Assembly: GCA_002261195.1 (NCBI GenBank)
Contig: MVBO01000004.1
Span: forward strand, 185,746 to 249,745
Direction: 5' to 3'
Length of the DNA: 64,000 nt
Source: Bifiguratus adelaidae
Taxonomy: Eukaryota > Mucoromycota > Endogonomycetes > Endogonales
The position numbers and the translations under genes were made by a program. Every line of letters starts with the position of its first letter. Positions within the stretch are counted from its first letter, which is position 1. Positions 34,488-46,599 of this stretch are shown here, piece by piece. A model generated the notes under the pieces. It saw nothing but the letters and a program-made list of their open reading frames with translations, was not told the DNA's origin and did no database searches.

Positions 34488-35985
34488 ATGACGCTATGGA
34501 AGAGAGCCCTTACATGTGGTATAAACGCGCGACCTAGTGTAAGACCCAGGACATGCATGGCATGTAGAAGACTTTTCCAACAACAGCATCAACCTAGTGA
34601 AGGATTTGACCCGAAGAAGAAAGCCTACGGAGGTAATGGTCACACGTCGATTGTACACATTGTTTACAGGTTATTTGCGTGCAGAGCGGTTACAGCAAGC
34701 ATGGAACGAAACTGAAGTCAAGTGGTATCCTATTCCCGTCGGCGTCGGCCTTGCGCTTCTCGCATTTCTTCAATATCAAAAAGTATCTCGCCGAGAGCGT
34801 CGTCGATTGGAAGAACAAGAGGCCGGGGGTCAGGAACCTCGATATGTCGTCAAGGGACCTTGGTCAGTTCAGGTAGCCGCGGCATTGCCATTAAAAACCA
34901 TCTCGAGGTTATGGGGCCGATTCAACGAGATGACCATCCCGACCTTTCTTCGTGTCCCCGGTTTCCGGTTGTACAGTTTGTTGTTTGGCGTCAATCTCGA
35001 TGAAATGAAGAATCCCGATCTCACATCTTACCCGAACCTATCGTCCTTCTTTTATCGAGAACTGAAGGATGGAATAAGGCCTATAGAGCCTGCCGATGTC
35101 GTTTCACCTGCGGACGGTCGGGTCTTACATTTCGGGATCGTGGAGGAACGGCGTATTGAGCAGATCAAGGGCGTTAGTTACTCGCTAGACGCATTGATCG
35201 GGGAACATACGAAGCGAGCATCGGTGGCCGATGTTCTTACAACGCACTCTGCGGAAGTGGTGGACGAAGAAGAATTTGCCAATGTCAATGGAATTGCCTA
35301 TTCGCTGGACACGCTCATGGGAGGGGATGCGGGCGATGACAGGGAAGTGAAGACCGAAGGAGGAGAGGAAAGCAAGTCGGTGACTCCACCACCTATACAT
35401 CATAGTCGCGAAGGCAATGCTCTGTACTTTGTGGTGATATATCTAGCACCAGGCGATTACCACCGGTTTCACTCGCCCACACATTGGATCGTGGAATCAC
35501 GGCGTCATTTTGCTGGAGAACTCTTTTCGGTATCTCCTTACATGGTCAAGCGTTTGGAGAACTTGTTTGTCCTCAATGAGCGGGTCGTGTTGATCGGTCG
35601 ATGGCGATACGGCTTTTTCGCCATGATTCCGGTAGGGGCCACAAATGTTGGATCCATACGGATCAAGTTTGACGAGGTCAGTCTCAGTAACGCTGTCATG
35701 CTCGCTTGTGCTCATCCACCACAACAGGCTTTACGTACCAACATCAAGGAGGAATTGAAAAAGAATACATTTACACAAACCAATTATATTCATGCATCAC
35801 CCATTCTCCGCGGCAAACCGCTCAGAAAGGGCGAAGAAATGGGGGGATTCTCGCTTGGTTCGACGGTAGTCCTCGTCTTCGAGGCTCCTAAGGGCTTTCG
35901 ATTCCGTGTCAAAGTGGGCCAGAAAATCAAAATGGGACAAGCTGTGGGAGAAGTGGTGCTGGAAGAGATTCCGGCAGCTGCTTGA
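34488..35985 (+). CDS. PSD1: Phosphatidylserine decarboxylase, Psd1 type
   Basis: Two exons. A short intron of about 37 nt joins the presequence KKKAYG to GYLRAERLQQAW. A basic N-terminus and one membrane segment (YPIPVGVGLALLAFLQY) indicate inner-membrane anchoring. The enzyme core has FYRELKDGIRPI, VSPADGRVLHFG, YLAPGDYHRFHSP, NERVVLIGRW and the self-cleavage motif LGST (35854-35865), whose Ser becomes the pyruvoyl cofactor of the alpha subunit. It makes phosphatidylethanolamine in mitochondria. The usual single YSLD segment is present twice (GVSYSLDALIG and GIAYSLDTLMG) 40 codons apart, so the beta chain carries an insert. Confidence 0.93.
35170..35325 (+). repeat. Diverged in-frame duplication inside PSD1
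   Basis: G-V-S-YSLDALIG (from 35170) and G-I-A-YSLDTLMG (from 35290) are exactly 120 nt apart in the same frame. The flanking residues differ, so the copy is old or only the core is kept. Confidence 0.55.
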
Positions 35986-36075
35986 TGATCTCGCAAAAAG
36001 CCAAATTGTATATTTAGATTCACACTTTACAGTAATATGGTCTACACATATACACACATTTCCTCTACGACTCCT

Positions 36076-38379
36076 TTATTCCATGCTCGCGAACACTTCA
36101 TGAGCAATATCCGAGTTAACACTGTTGGTATCTAAGTCAATGGACCAACACATGAAGGCCGTATCAACACTGGCGCAAGACGACAGGTTAGCCATGGATG
36201 CAGGCCTTATTGGATACTCACATGTTCATGACGATATATGTATAGAATTGGCAGATGTAATAGGGAATGATAGCGGTAAAGACGCCAACAGCATAGCCAA
36301 AAGAACTGCCGAGACTATGCGAAGCATACACCATGCCTCCGAACCCACCAACAAGTCCAGCGATCAAACTCCCAATATACAGCACGCCACGCACAAAAAT
36401 GCCAGACAGCCAGGGAGCCGTGACGAGATTACGTCGAAAGATCTTGGTAGCGCTTTTGGCAGATGGGATGAATGGTTCGGAGGTGATGCCGGCAAAGATG
36501 ATAGTGTAATGGTTCACTTGCTCTAGAAACATGTCAAAACAAGCCGTTACCGCCAATAGGAAATCGAAAATGGGATTAGAGGACTGACGCGATTTCTATG
36601 AAGGGATCAATACAACCGCGACCAAATGGCGCAGACGAGCATACCTTCTTGATCCATCGTACAACTATACCAAGCGTACGAACAGTGGACAAGATCATCC
36701 CGCCAAAGCATATGGTACCAAATGATGTCGTAGTGGCGCGATATAGAGCTGCCGTCGTCGGATTGTCAACTTGGGCAGCAATGGGCTCATGCCGGTGAAA
36801 ATACCATTGAGCGGTAACGCCAGCTATGCAAAACCGCTGAATGTTCACTAGAATGGCGCACGTCCAAAAGTATACGCCTAGGTAGAATAAGACAAGATAG
36901 GTGACTTCACCATCGACAATCCAAACTACACAATGGAGCCACGTTAAGCAAACGTTGCTTTCGAAATTTAGGCTTGAGCTCACCTCCATTCCCGCCATGT
37001 CCAATCAACCATATTCGACTGAAAAGCGTCAGCCAAATCGTGGAAAACGTCACGAATGTGATCACTAGGCCAACAGACATCATGATAATCTGTGGATTAT
37101 CCCGTAGCACTTCGCAGGCCAGTTCAAGTAAGGTGATGGTTTTTTTGATGCGGCCAGTATGCATTAAAATAACCTTCACATAGACAAGCCCAGTCAACAA
37201 GGGTAAGAATGAAAGGAATGTCAGGCTAGAGGATCGCATGAGAAAGAGAGACAACAATAAAACATACATGTCAATTACCCGAAATCTTGCGGATCTCGCT
37301 GGCCATCCGCGCTATGCCGACCCGTAAAACTCTCCACCATGGCCCAAATGAACGTGGTGAACGTGACCAAGGGAACAAGTATGACTGTGCCCCAAACAAT
37401 GTGCTATTTTGAATGTTAGTTCAGCTTAGAGTGCGCACACCTTACCTTTGCGAAGGAGCGGAGAAGCAAAATCCACACGGCTCCTACCACGGTAAATGAT
37501 ATGATGAGAAACGTGAATAATCCGGCAGACCCTCTAAGGGCTGTAAATAGGGCTGAGGTGGGGTAAGCATCTACGACGGACGCCTACAAAGTATCAGAGC
37601 GAGCTACTTCAATGCGCACAACACATACATTTGTCGCAATCAGCAAGATTAGGCCAGATAGGAGCCAAATGATAAATGTAAAGACGTATAATGCCAAAAA
37701 AGGCGCATCTTTGAATTTGCGAACAGAATGTATATTTGTCGTACCCTTGAATGGAAGCTACAGAATAATGAGTCAATGCATTCTAGCGCATTAGCTATGC
37801 TCACCGATGAGGTGGGCGGTAACAATGATTCGTTAAGCGAAGGTTTGTATGTGCTAGCGTCGGTGGTGACAGGTTGTGGCACATCAAGATAGATTGCGGA
37901 TGGTGTCTACACCAATTCAATAAGCAATGGCCTTCGACCTTGAAGTAAAGGTTTTGGCTTACCGGTGTCTCTCCCGTGTCCGAGGCTCGACTTAGGTGCG
38001 ATTCCTGCCCATAGCTGGAATATGGTAGGTCTGCATCGCTACTTTGCATTCCATGCTGATCAACAATGCGACCAACAGCGTACCGCACTCCACCTTCAAC
38101 TCTGCTAAAGCCGGCTTCCTCCTCCCCATCGTCTACGTCACTCTCGTCCTCTTCCGCTATTCCACCTGCATAAAGCATCCTAGAATTGCCCAAGGCAATC
38201 GATTCTCGCACTCGAGAGGCCCCAGGTGCTGAAAAGAACATGGTCGATGGGTTTTCCGTATAAGCGTCATCAAAGTCACCCTCTCCGTGCCGGTTTGCCG
38301 GCTGATAGAGGTGAGACTGACTCATCGAGGACATGAGTTGGCGGAACGCCGACTTCGTGTAGTCACTGATCATAGACAT
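36076..38379 (-). CDS. Choline-transporter-like (CTL/SLC44, Pns1-like) membrane protein
   Basis: The N-terminal ~190 residues are acidic and disordered (MSMISDYTKSAFRQL start; DESDVDDGEEEAGF). Some ten membrane segments follow in many short exons: FLALYVFTFIIWLLSGLILL, GLFTFLIISFTVVGAVWILL, IIMMSVGLVITFVTFSTIW, then VTAQWYFHRHEP, ATTTSFGTICFGGMILS, ACFDMFLEQVNHYTIIFAGI and GGFGGMVYASHSLG. The order of WYF, the GSxxFG-like TSFGTICFG and the NxYAYI-like QVNHYTIIFAGI marks the CTL family. Pns1-type proteins sit in the plasma membrane; their substrate in fungi is unsettled. The C-terminal exon ends IAHEVFASME. Confidence 0.85.
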
Positions 38380-39379
38380 GTCGGCGGTGGCAAATCAATA
38401 GAAGGATTGTGTAGCGTCCAAGTGACGCTCAAAGAGCTCCAATAACAGGCAATAAGCCAACCGTGTTCCGTATAGAAGCGCAGCACGTTGTAACGGTGAA
38501 GCGAAAGGCGATAAAGGCATGTGACCGTTACCGGTGACTTGGCACGTGCTATCGTTCACGTGACTTCACTTGCGGTCCAGTGACAGACGTGCGCATGTAA
38601 GATGCGGATGGATACCTTCCTCTTGGCGTGTCGCCTTGTCTGCGCCAGCGACTCTTCTTATGGCTATCATGCAATGCCTTGTCGAAAGTTGTTGCGCTTC
38701 CTGTCAAGTTACACGGCGCTAAACGAACCAGCAATTTGATTGGCCGAGAAATGTGGGGGATGTTCACGTCGCTTTGGAACGCCAGCAAAGTCGCAGGAAG
38801 GGCATGGATAGTATGTCGTAGAGTAGACGGACGGCCAATATATAGAAACAAATGTTCTCTAGAAGCCATAAACACGTATTTTTGCTCGCTACATGTTTTG
38901 ACAGAAACTGTATCCCTTGTGCGCTTCGTCTCCTTGGCCCTTCCTTGCTCTCACTTTCAATCTTGACTCTGTCGCGTGTGCGGTTGCGTTCTTTAGTGGT
39001 ATTGCTCTATCTTGGACTAGTCTACTGTACACTGCCACGGCTCCATTAGCGCACATTGACCACTTCTCACCCACCTCACGCTCCCTTCCTCGCGCACTGT
39101 TTCTCTCACGTTGCACACCTTTCCCGTAGCCAGGAAGATTTTGGTTTGTATTCCACCCTGTCAGCCTGAGTATACGGCTGCTTGTTGATCGTGTGCTAAT
39201 AGCTACAGACCTCGATAGACGGTGTACGGCTGATACATCGTTCTGCTGTGTCGGTAGCTCACGGCTGAAACCTCACAGACCAAGCATTCACGACATTTGG
39301 AGCGGCCACCTTGTCCGGGGAACCGGCGGTTCGTGGCTCTGAAGCAGGCTCCTGACTTTCGGAAGGTACAGAGCACAAT
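38380..39379. promoter_or_regulatory. 1-kb divergent promoter with two CACGTG sites
   Basis: The region lies between the starts of the CTL-like gene and the B56 gene. Two E-box CACGTG palindromes lie 14 bp apart at 38543-38548 and 38557-38562; the second is within TTCACGTGACTT. From about 38900 the plus strand is pyrimidine-rich, with many CT runs, as in fungal 5' leaders. No convincing coding sequence is present. Confidence 0.5.
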
Positions 39380-42169
39380 ATGATCAAGGGAATTAAGGGC
39401 GTGGTAAGCATGCTCATTGCCATCGTCATAATGACACGCTGAACCGCGGATGCTAGCTCTCTCGTGGTCGCCCTCCGAACCCTGCTGATCCCAAGTCCAC
39501 TCAAGTACAGTCCAGCACTTCCGTGTCTAGCAAGTCGAAAAACGCAGAGACTTCCTCAAGCACTAGTAAAACTGGCGTGTCAAGTGCGCATACAGGCGGC
39601 ACCGTAGACATGTCACAGGGCCGTCCGCGGAACGGCGTAGATGACGCCGCAGGTAGCTCGTCGATGATTCCGACTCAAGCAGAAGGACCTCAAATCACTG
39701 TTACATCGGTAGACGTACAGGTGAACGACGCGGTAAGTAGCATTAATAACTTGCAACTTGTCCGGAGAGACTCATCAATAGCCACAGGAGCCTTTCGCGT
39801 CCTCGACCTTTTTTTCGCAAAATGTATCATTTGCTCCTGGCAACGCCCCGCAACCAAATATTTCTCCCAACGAACCTCTACCACACCATGATAATAATGG
39901 TTCAACCAACTTCACCTCGACTCCACAACTCCCCAAATCTGGTCAACTTGCCATCAATAGGCTCAAGAATGCTCCAAAGGACGTCATACCTGTCAGTAAA
40001 ATTCCAAAACGGCAAAAGAGTTCCCGCTTTTATGTTACGGAAGCTGCCAACCTAGAGAAGCTGCCTAGTTTCAACGGTGAGTTTGCGCGTCCAAGTCATG
40101 ACTAGATCTCATCCCTTATTGCAGAGGTTCCTCCAGCGCAGCGTCAAGAGTTATTCCTGAAAAAGATTGCGCAGTGCAACACGTTATTCGACTTCAACGA
40201 TGCTTCTTCGGATCTGAAAGGCAAGGAAGTGAAGCGACAAACGCTGACTGAGATGTTGGATTACATCAACACGAATCGTGATGTGATCACCGAGCCCATG
40301 TATCCAGCAATTGTGAACATGGTAAGGAGCCGATAAAGGAAGAGGCCGCTTGCTTAATGCTCAACGACATCTTAGTTTGCTACAAATCTGTTTCGTACAA
40401 TACCTCCGCAAGTCAATCCTGTCGGCGAGGCATTCGATCCAGAGGAGGATGAGCCGGTTCTCGAGTTGGCGTGGCCGCATTTACAGATTGTCTACGAGTT
40501 CTTCTTGCGTTTTATCGAGAGTCCTGATTTTAATCCAGCCATTGCCAAGAGGTATCTGGACCAAAAGTTTATACTACAGGTATACTGTGCAATCACATAT
40601 ATGGCTGCTGATGATTGCAATGTAGTTGCTGGAGCTTTTCGATAGCGAAGATCCCCGCGAACGTGATTTTTTGAAGACAACGCTCCACAGAATTTACGGC
40701 AAATTTCTCAATCTGAGAGCTTTCATTCGACGATCCATCAACAACATTTTCTTCATGTTTATCTATGAGACTGAACGTCATAACGGCATTGCGGAACTGC
40801 TAGAAATTCTAGGGAGGTGAGTGGACATTTGTGAGAGTGTCAACGTATTCATGGCTTGCAGTATCATCAATGGATTCGCTCTACCACTCAAACAAGAACA
40901 CAAAACATTCTTGTCGCGGGTCCTGATACCATTACACAAGGCCAAATCATTAACACTATATCATCCACAATTAGCTTACTGCGTTGTGCAATTTTTAGAA
41001 AAAGATCCAGGTTTGACCCAGGAGGTATGTTTTTCGTTACCACATGACTTGCCTATTGACACCATCTAGGTCATTCTTGGACTCATGAAATACTGGCCAA
41101 AAGTAAACTCGCCCAAGGAAGTCATGTTCCTGAACGAGATTGAAGAGATACTGGATGTGATTGATCCCGGTGAATTCCAAAAGATCATTAGGCCGCTGTT
41201 TTCAAAGATTGCGACATGTGTCGCTAGTTCCCATTTTCAGGCAAGTTTTGACGACTCTAGATCCGAACTCGTCTGACGTGAAACCCAATCAGGTGGCTGA
41301 AAGAGCCTTATATTATTGGAACAATGAATACATTGGTTCTCTGATGGCGGAGAATGTTGATGTTATTCTACCCATCATGTTTCCGCCACTCTATAGGAGC
41401 TCGCAACAGCATTGGAACAAGTAAATGGGAGCAAATGCATACCAGCATGCGACCTAATCTGACTTTCTGTACAGAACAATACATGGCCTTGTGTTCAACG
41501 CGCTCAAGTTGTTTATGGACGTAAATCCCAAGTTGTTTGAAGAATGTACAGAGAAGTATAAAGAATTGCAGCAAAGGTGGGTCAGCATCAGATTATCTGC
41601 GCGTAGCTGCTGACTTTTATCATCTAGGGAACAAGAGAAGCAACGATCAAGAGAAGAATTATGGGAGAGATTAGAGCAGCAGGCAGCCCGGCGGACGGGT
41701 GGTAAAGTTGCTCATATACCCCTCCCACCTGCAATGACCGCTCTTGATCCTGAATTGCCACCACCCAGTCATGCACTTGAAATTCAATTGCAGCAGACAC
41801 CGTTGACTCATGAGATGGAAGAAGATATCGCCGGCGTCATCGACACTGGCGAAATATCACCGGCTGGTAGCCACGTTACTGTGAGTGCTTCACGAGCTTG
41901 CTTAGACGTATACTCAATGGAAAATTTAGCCAACCGGCGAACCTTCAGAAGCCCCGCCCCTTCGTAGAAAGTCCATGATACCCGTGGACAGAGAGGTATG
42001 GACGGGCATTCGTTGCCGAGAAATATCTTTGGAATCGGTGCTCAACCATAATTTGCAGGTCTTGGATGAATTAAGGCAGCATAAGAGTTTGGACGAAGTG
42101 ATGGGAAGTGCAGATGGCATGGGTATATCGCAACCCATACAGGATCCCCACGGTGTGCAGCGGATATAG
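39380..42169 (+). CDS. RTS1: PP2A regulatory subunit B56 (Rts1-like)
   Basis: The first small exon encodes MIKGIKGV and splices to [13 protein letters not shown] Ser/Pro-rich N-terminus follows, then the B56 HEAT-like domain: [151 protein letters not shown] and [13 protein letters not shown]. It steers PP2A to substrates in stress response, chromosome cohesion and cytokinesis. The C-terminal tail (after about 41640) is basic then Pro-rich and poorly conserved. At least ten introns. Confidence 0.93.
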
Positions 42170-42243
42170 GCGAAATACGATAGGATATCATGTATAGTGA
42201 TGATTAAATAGATTTCTGCGCGTTACGCGTCTTTTTATATGTC

Positions 42244-44167
42244 ATGAACGGTTCAACGTCCTTAAAGCGCGAGACGTCAGTCAAGTAAGCACATATAGGA
42301 GTCAGTTCAGGTCCCAGTGACAAGGCATTAACGTCTATGCGTGTATAGAGACCAACTCGTAGAGACAGCCTCGAGACTGAATACTGATGAACGAACGCGC
42401 TCGGAGGCCGATTATGATGCGCAGAATGACATGAAGGAAGGTTTCTTAGTCAAAGACCGAAGCTTTCGACAACAGTTCGCCAACTTGTACTTTGTCCGTC
42501 TAAGCAAGCTGAAGCTGCCCTTGCTGAAAGCGGCGCAGTCAAGGTGGAGTAGTTTGCCAGGTAAAATAGTTCGGAAGTTGTGTCTTAGTCGCTTTTAACG
42601 CGTGCTTTAGAGCGCCCCCAGCATGTAGCAAAGGTTCTGGATGTTCAACAAGGTGAATTGGCTTATATCATTGGTACCGTCTACATGGACATGCCTTTGA
42701 AGCCCAACATTCTCAATGATATCACAAAAGAGGTACGTGAATCGATCTGTTACATCTATACTGATCAAGGACTGGCCAGCAATGGATTGTGGCGCCTCCT
42801 CCTCGAGACAAGTACTTGAGCGACCAAGATACGATTGCACTGGAAGACGAATCAGGACGAATCGTGTTGACTGGAGATCGCCTGAAATATGAAAACTTGG
42901 TCACAGGTTAGAGCAGTCGTATTGTCATCAGTGTACATAAATAACATGAGATAGGTGTCATTGTTGCCGTTCTGGGCACGGAAAACTCTCTAGGTGAATT
43001 CGAAGTAGTTGATGTGTGTTATGCCGGGATGGCCGATCAGACGCCTTCGAACAGCATGGATGCAGGTAACGTGAAGGTGTTTCTGGCGGCAGCAACCGAT
43101 CTCAATGCCTTCTTAGATCAACCAAATTATGTGGCCTTCATATCTGGGCTTAATATTGGAACGTCGGATGACTTGGAGCTTCAGATGCTCACAGAGTTCT
43201 TGACTGGGGAATCAGGAACGACTGACGTAGGTGGACTCGCCAAAAACGAGCAAAAGATATTGATTGTGATCTAGGAGCAGGAAAAAAGCAGAGCAATAGT
43301 TAGAGTGATCCTCGCTGGCGACTCTTTGTCTCCACCTGTCAAATCCTCGGACGATGTGCGAGCGGTGAGCATACCCGTAGCCCACAGCATGCGTGTCCGT
43401 CTTATACATTGCATTCTTAGAAAAAGTACGGTTATGATTCGACGGCCTATGATGCAAAACCAGCCGAAAATCTTGATCAGCTCATGGCCGAGCTTTGCTC
43501 AACCGTTGACTTGGATATCATGCCTGGTCCTAATGACCCAGCTAACGCGCATATACCTCAACAACCCATTCACCGCGCCATGTTTCGATCTTCATCACAA
43601 ATGTCCACCTTCCACTGCGTCACAAACCCCTATTGGTTCGGCATCAATGACATACTGTAAGTAATAGCGACATCCGCCAGCGATAGCTAACGCCCTGCTC
43701 ACCCTATCCAGCTTCTTAGGTAACTCTGGTCAACCAATAGATGATATATACAAATATTTGGAGGGAGACGACCGGCTCAACATGGCGGAGCGCACATTGT
43801 TTTGGCGTCACATGGCGCCAACAGCACCTGATACCTTGTGTAAGATGATGTCACAATCATTCTGATGCCTAACGAACTCACATTTTCTTTTGCAGGGTGC
43901 TATCCGTTCCAGGACCATGATCCATTTATTATGGAAAAGAGTCCCCATGTCTACTTTATCGGTAACCAGTCAGAGTTTAAGACGAGCGTCATAACAGGTA
44001 AGGAGTGTCGCATGACACCAACTCTCTTGCTTACTCGGATAACTCCAGGAGAAACCAATCAAAAAACCCGCGTGATACTGGTACCATCATTTGCTAAAAC
44101 CAAGAGCATCGTTCTGCTAAACTTGTCCAATCTCGAATGTGAACAGGTGTCATTTCGAACCATATAG
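42244..44167 (+). CDS. POL31: DNA polymerase delta subunit 2 (Pol31/POLD2)
   Basis: A multi-exon gene. The N-terminus MNGSTSLKRETSVK joins DQLVETASRLNTDER. The OB-fold region has KDRSFRQQFANLYFVRL, VLDVQQGELAYIIGTVYMDMP and DESGRIVLTGD. The calcineurin-like but inactive phosphodiesterase domain holds YVAFISGLNIG, LQMLTEFLTGESG, VDLDIMPGPNDPANAHIPQQP, HRAMFRSSS and FHCVTNPYWFGIN, then GNSGQPIDDIYKY, MAPTAPDTLWCYPF and a C-terminal VILVPSFAKTKSIVLLNL. It is the second subunit of replicative polymerase delta, binding Pol3 and Pol32. The start lies 74 bp past the B56 stop on the same strand. Confidence 0.93.
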
Positions 44168-44242
44168 CGAAGACATCGTTCGACAATGGCCAGTCTATAC
44201 CGTCTATTTCATAGTGTACAATAAAATCACATTGTCGCGAGG

Positions 44243-46299
44243 CTAGATACTTTTGATAGGCGGAAAAAGCACTCCTGTATCGGCACCCAACGAAACATCT
44301 TTGCCATCGGCCTCCCAACCTTGCCCAAATGCAGTATGCTGCCATGACCGTCGAGAGGCGGGGACACCCAGGCGATCGAGTAACGTGTTCATTTTTGAGG
44401 GCATGACAGGCAACAAGCAAAGCGCAGATTGTCTGCACGCCTCCATGGCATAAAATAGGACGTTGTCCAATTCGCCTTGTTGTAAAGGATCCTTGGCCAA
44501 ATTCCATGGCTCTTTGGCAGAGAAGTACCGATTAGCTTCTCCTAGCATGTCGAACACGGCCTGCAATCCTTTGCCGAATTCGTAGTGTCGGAAGGCCATA
44601 TCCACCGTATCCGGTAATGCCTCCATCAAGCTCACCAAATCTTTTTCATCCCTGCCGCTTGGTGTCGTGTATGCAGTGTCGAATCGGAATTTTTGCGATG
44701 GATTGAGGGAGGGTGCGGTACTTCTCGCGAGCAAATTACCAAGTTGACCGCCCAGATCTTTGCGATACCGTCCTAGGATATTGTCGTCGCTGTAATCTCC
44801 ATCATCCGCTAACCCTCCATCTCTCATGAGGTAATATCGAACAGCATCTACTCCAAATACCTTCATGACATCAAATGGATTCGCGACGTTGCCGCGACTC
44901 TTGGACATTTTCTGTTTGCCCATGGTCCAATGAGCATGCGCTAATATTTGTGATGGGAGGGGTATCTTTGCAGCCATGAGAAATGCTGGCCAATACACAG
45001 CATGGAACCTACGAAAGAAGTGAGCCAAGGGACGATGGAACCTGCGGCAGGTGACGTACCGCAGAATGTCTTTTCCAATGATTTGTAGACTAGGTGGCCA
45101 CATGGGATGAGCGGTACTCTGCTTCCAAGGGAAACCGGCAATCGTCAGGTATACCGTCAAGGCATCCAACCACACGTAGATCGTTTGGCTGGGATCACCA
45201 GGCACTGAAATGCCCCAATTCAGCCTCTCGCTCGGTCGCGAGATGGAGAGATCATTAAGCCCGTTTTCGACCCATGACTTGACCTCGTTGAAGCGATTTC
45301 GGGGGACAATGACTTATAAGGCGCGTCTTTAGTGAAGAAATTGGGAGCAATCTGCGCCAAACACCTACCTTGAGAATCCTTCTTCATCCAATCGAGTAGC
45401 GGACCTTGGAAGGCGGATAATCGAAACTTGTAATTATCCTCCGTCATCCATTCGACGGGTTGCCCTGTTTCCACGGATGCCTACCATTTCGGCATAAGCC
45501 ATCCATGATCTCGCCGATTGGTTCAATCCTTACCATGTACTTTTTGCCTGTTGCCGGTTCCATAACCTCTCGAACCTGTCCATCCGTGTAATAGGCTTCA
45601 TCCGACACCGCGTACCATCCTTCGTGCGTACCCTTGTAAATGTAGCCCTTCTCATCCAGACGTCGCTGCACCGGACTGTCAATCACACGTCGATCGAGAT
45701 CGATTCCCAAAATCCACTCACCCAAATCTCAGCGACAGCTTCGGCGTGTCGTGCATCCGTTGTACGCGCAAAGACAGAGTAATCGACATGTGCCGCATCA
45801 AACAGCACCTGTCCAGAGTATCAATCGATATACTCCATCCATCACACGTCGACCTACCTTGAAACTGTCCGAGACTCGATCACAAAACGCCTGGGGCGAC
45901 GTCTGTGCCTTGGCGGCTGCTTGCTGGATCTATGACATGTGCATATCAGCACGCCAATGGTTGATGTAGACCTTTGATGCCTTCCGATCTGGCGATATTT
46001 CGACTCTAACCCACCTTGAGACCATGTTCGTCGGTACCAACACTCAGAAACGATGTCAAACCCTTCATTTGATGGAACCTGTGTATCGTGTCTCCGAGCA
46101 CAGCCGTAAACATGTGTCCAATATGACCCACTATACCCAGTCAGCGCGTAATCCGTTAGTATTGCCATCACTTGCCAGAGTTGACATAAAAGATGGGTGT
46201 CGTGATATACGCCGATCGAGCCGTCGACATCTGCCGTATCCATGCTTTGTGGATCCCCATGAGTTGCATGCTTTGCATGCGTTGCATGAGCATCAGCAT
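44243..46299 (-). CDS. MSM1: Mitochondrial methionyl-tRNA synthetase
   Basis: A class I aminoacyl-tRNA synthetase. The N-terminus is a Met/Gln-rich presequence (MQRMQSMQLM). It continues ITTPIFYVNS and, after a 45-nt GC-AG intron (46131-46175), VGHIGHMFTAVLGDT with the HIGH signature, then LSVGTDEHGLK. Further motifs are DLDRRVIDSPVQRRL, GWYAVSDEAYYTDGQV, YVWLDALTVYLT, MAAKIPLPSQILAHAHW, the KMSKS loop GKQKMSKSRGNV and DAVRYYLMRDGG. The insert lacks the four zinc cysteines, as in mitochondrial forms. The usual Pro before HIGH is Gly here. At least six exons; the stop is TAG at 44243-44245. Confidence 0.9.
46131..46175 (-). other. GC-AG intron in MSM1
   Basis: The donor is CTCTG|GCAAGT and the acceptor GTATAG|TGG on the minus strand. 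Removing these 45 nt joins FYVNS to VGHIGHMF, restoring the class I HIGH motif in frame; no GT donor does so. Confidence 0.75.
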
Positions 46300-46599
46300 G
46301 TCAGCACGACGGCGCCACCCGATCTTGGATGGCATTCCAATAGCGCAAAGGAGCAGAGCAATTTGAAACAGAAGCGTATAGCATCATCCACTGGTCCACA
46401 ACGCGTCCTCAGCACCATTCACAATCCTTGTCGACAACGCAAGACGCTCAATGCGTTGATAAAGCATCGAAAGCTTCGCTCTTTGTTCTCGCGTAAGGTA
46501 ACACAACTTTGAATACCCCCCTCGGCGCCCATTCATCATTCTGTGACCATTGGTGTGGACAACTGGTGATTGGAAGGAAAGCGAATAGCTCTCTTTCAT
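46300..46599. other. Divergent promoter between MSM1 and Psr/Scp phosphatase
   Basis: A 300-bp region with no supported gene. It has a C-run followed by T-rich segments (about 46505-46640) just upstream of the phosphatase start. Confidence 0.5.
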
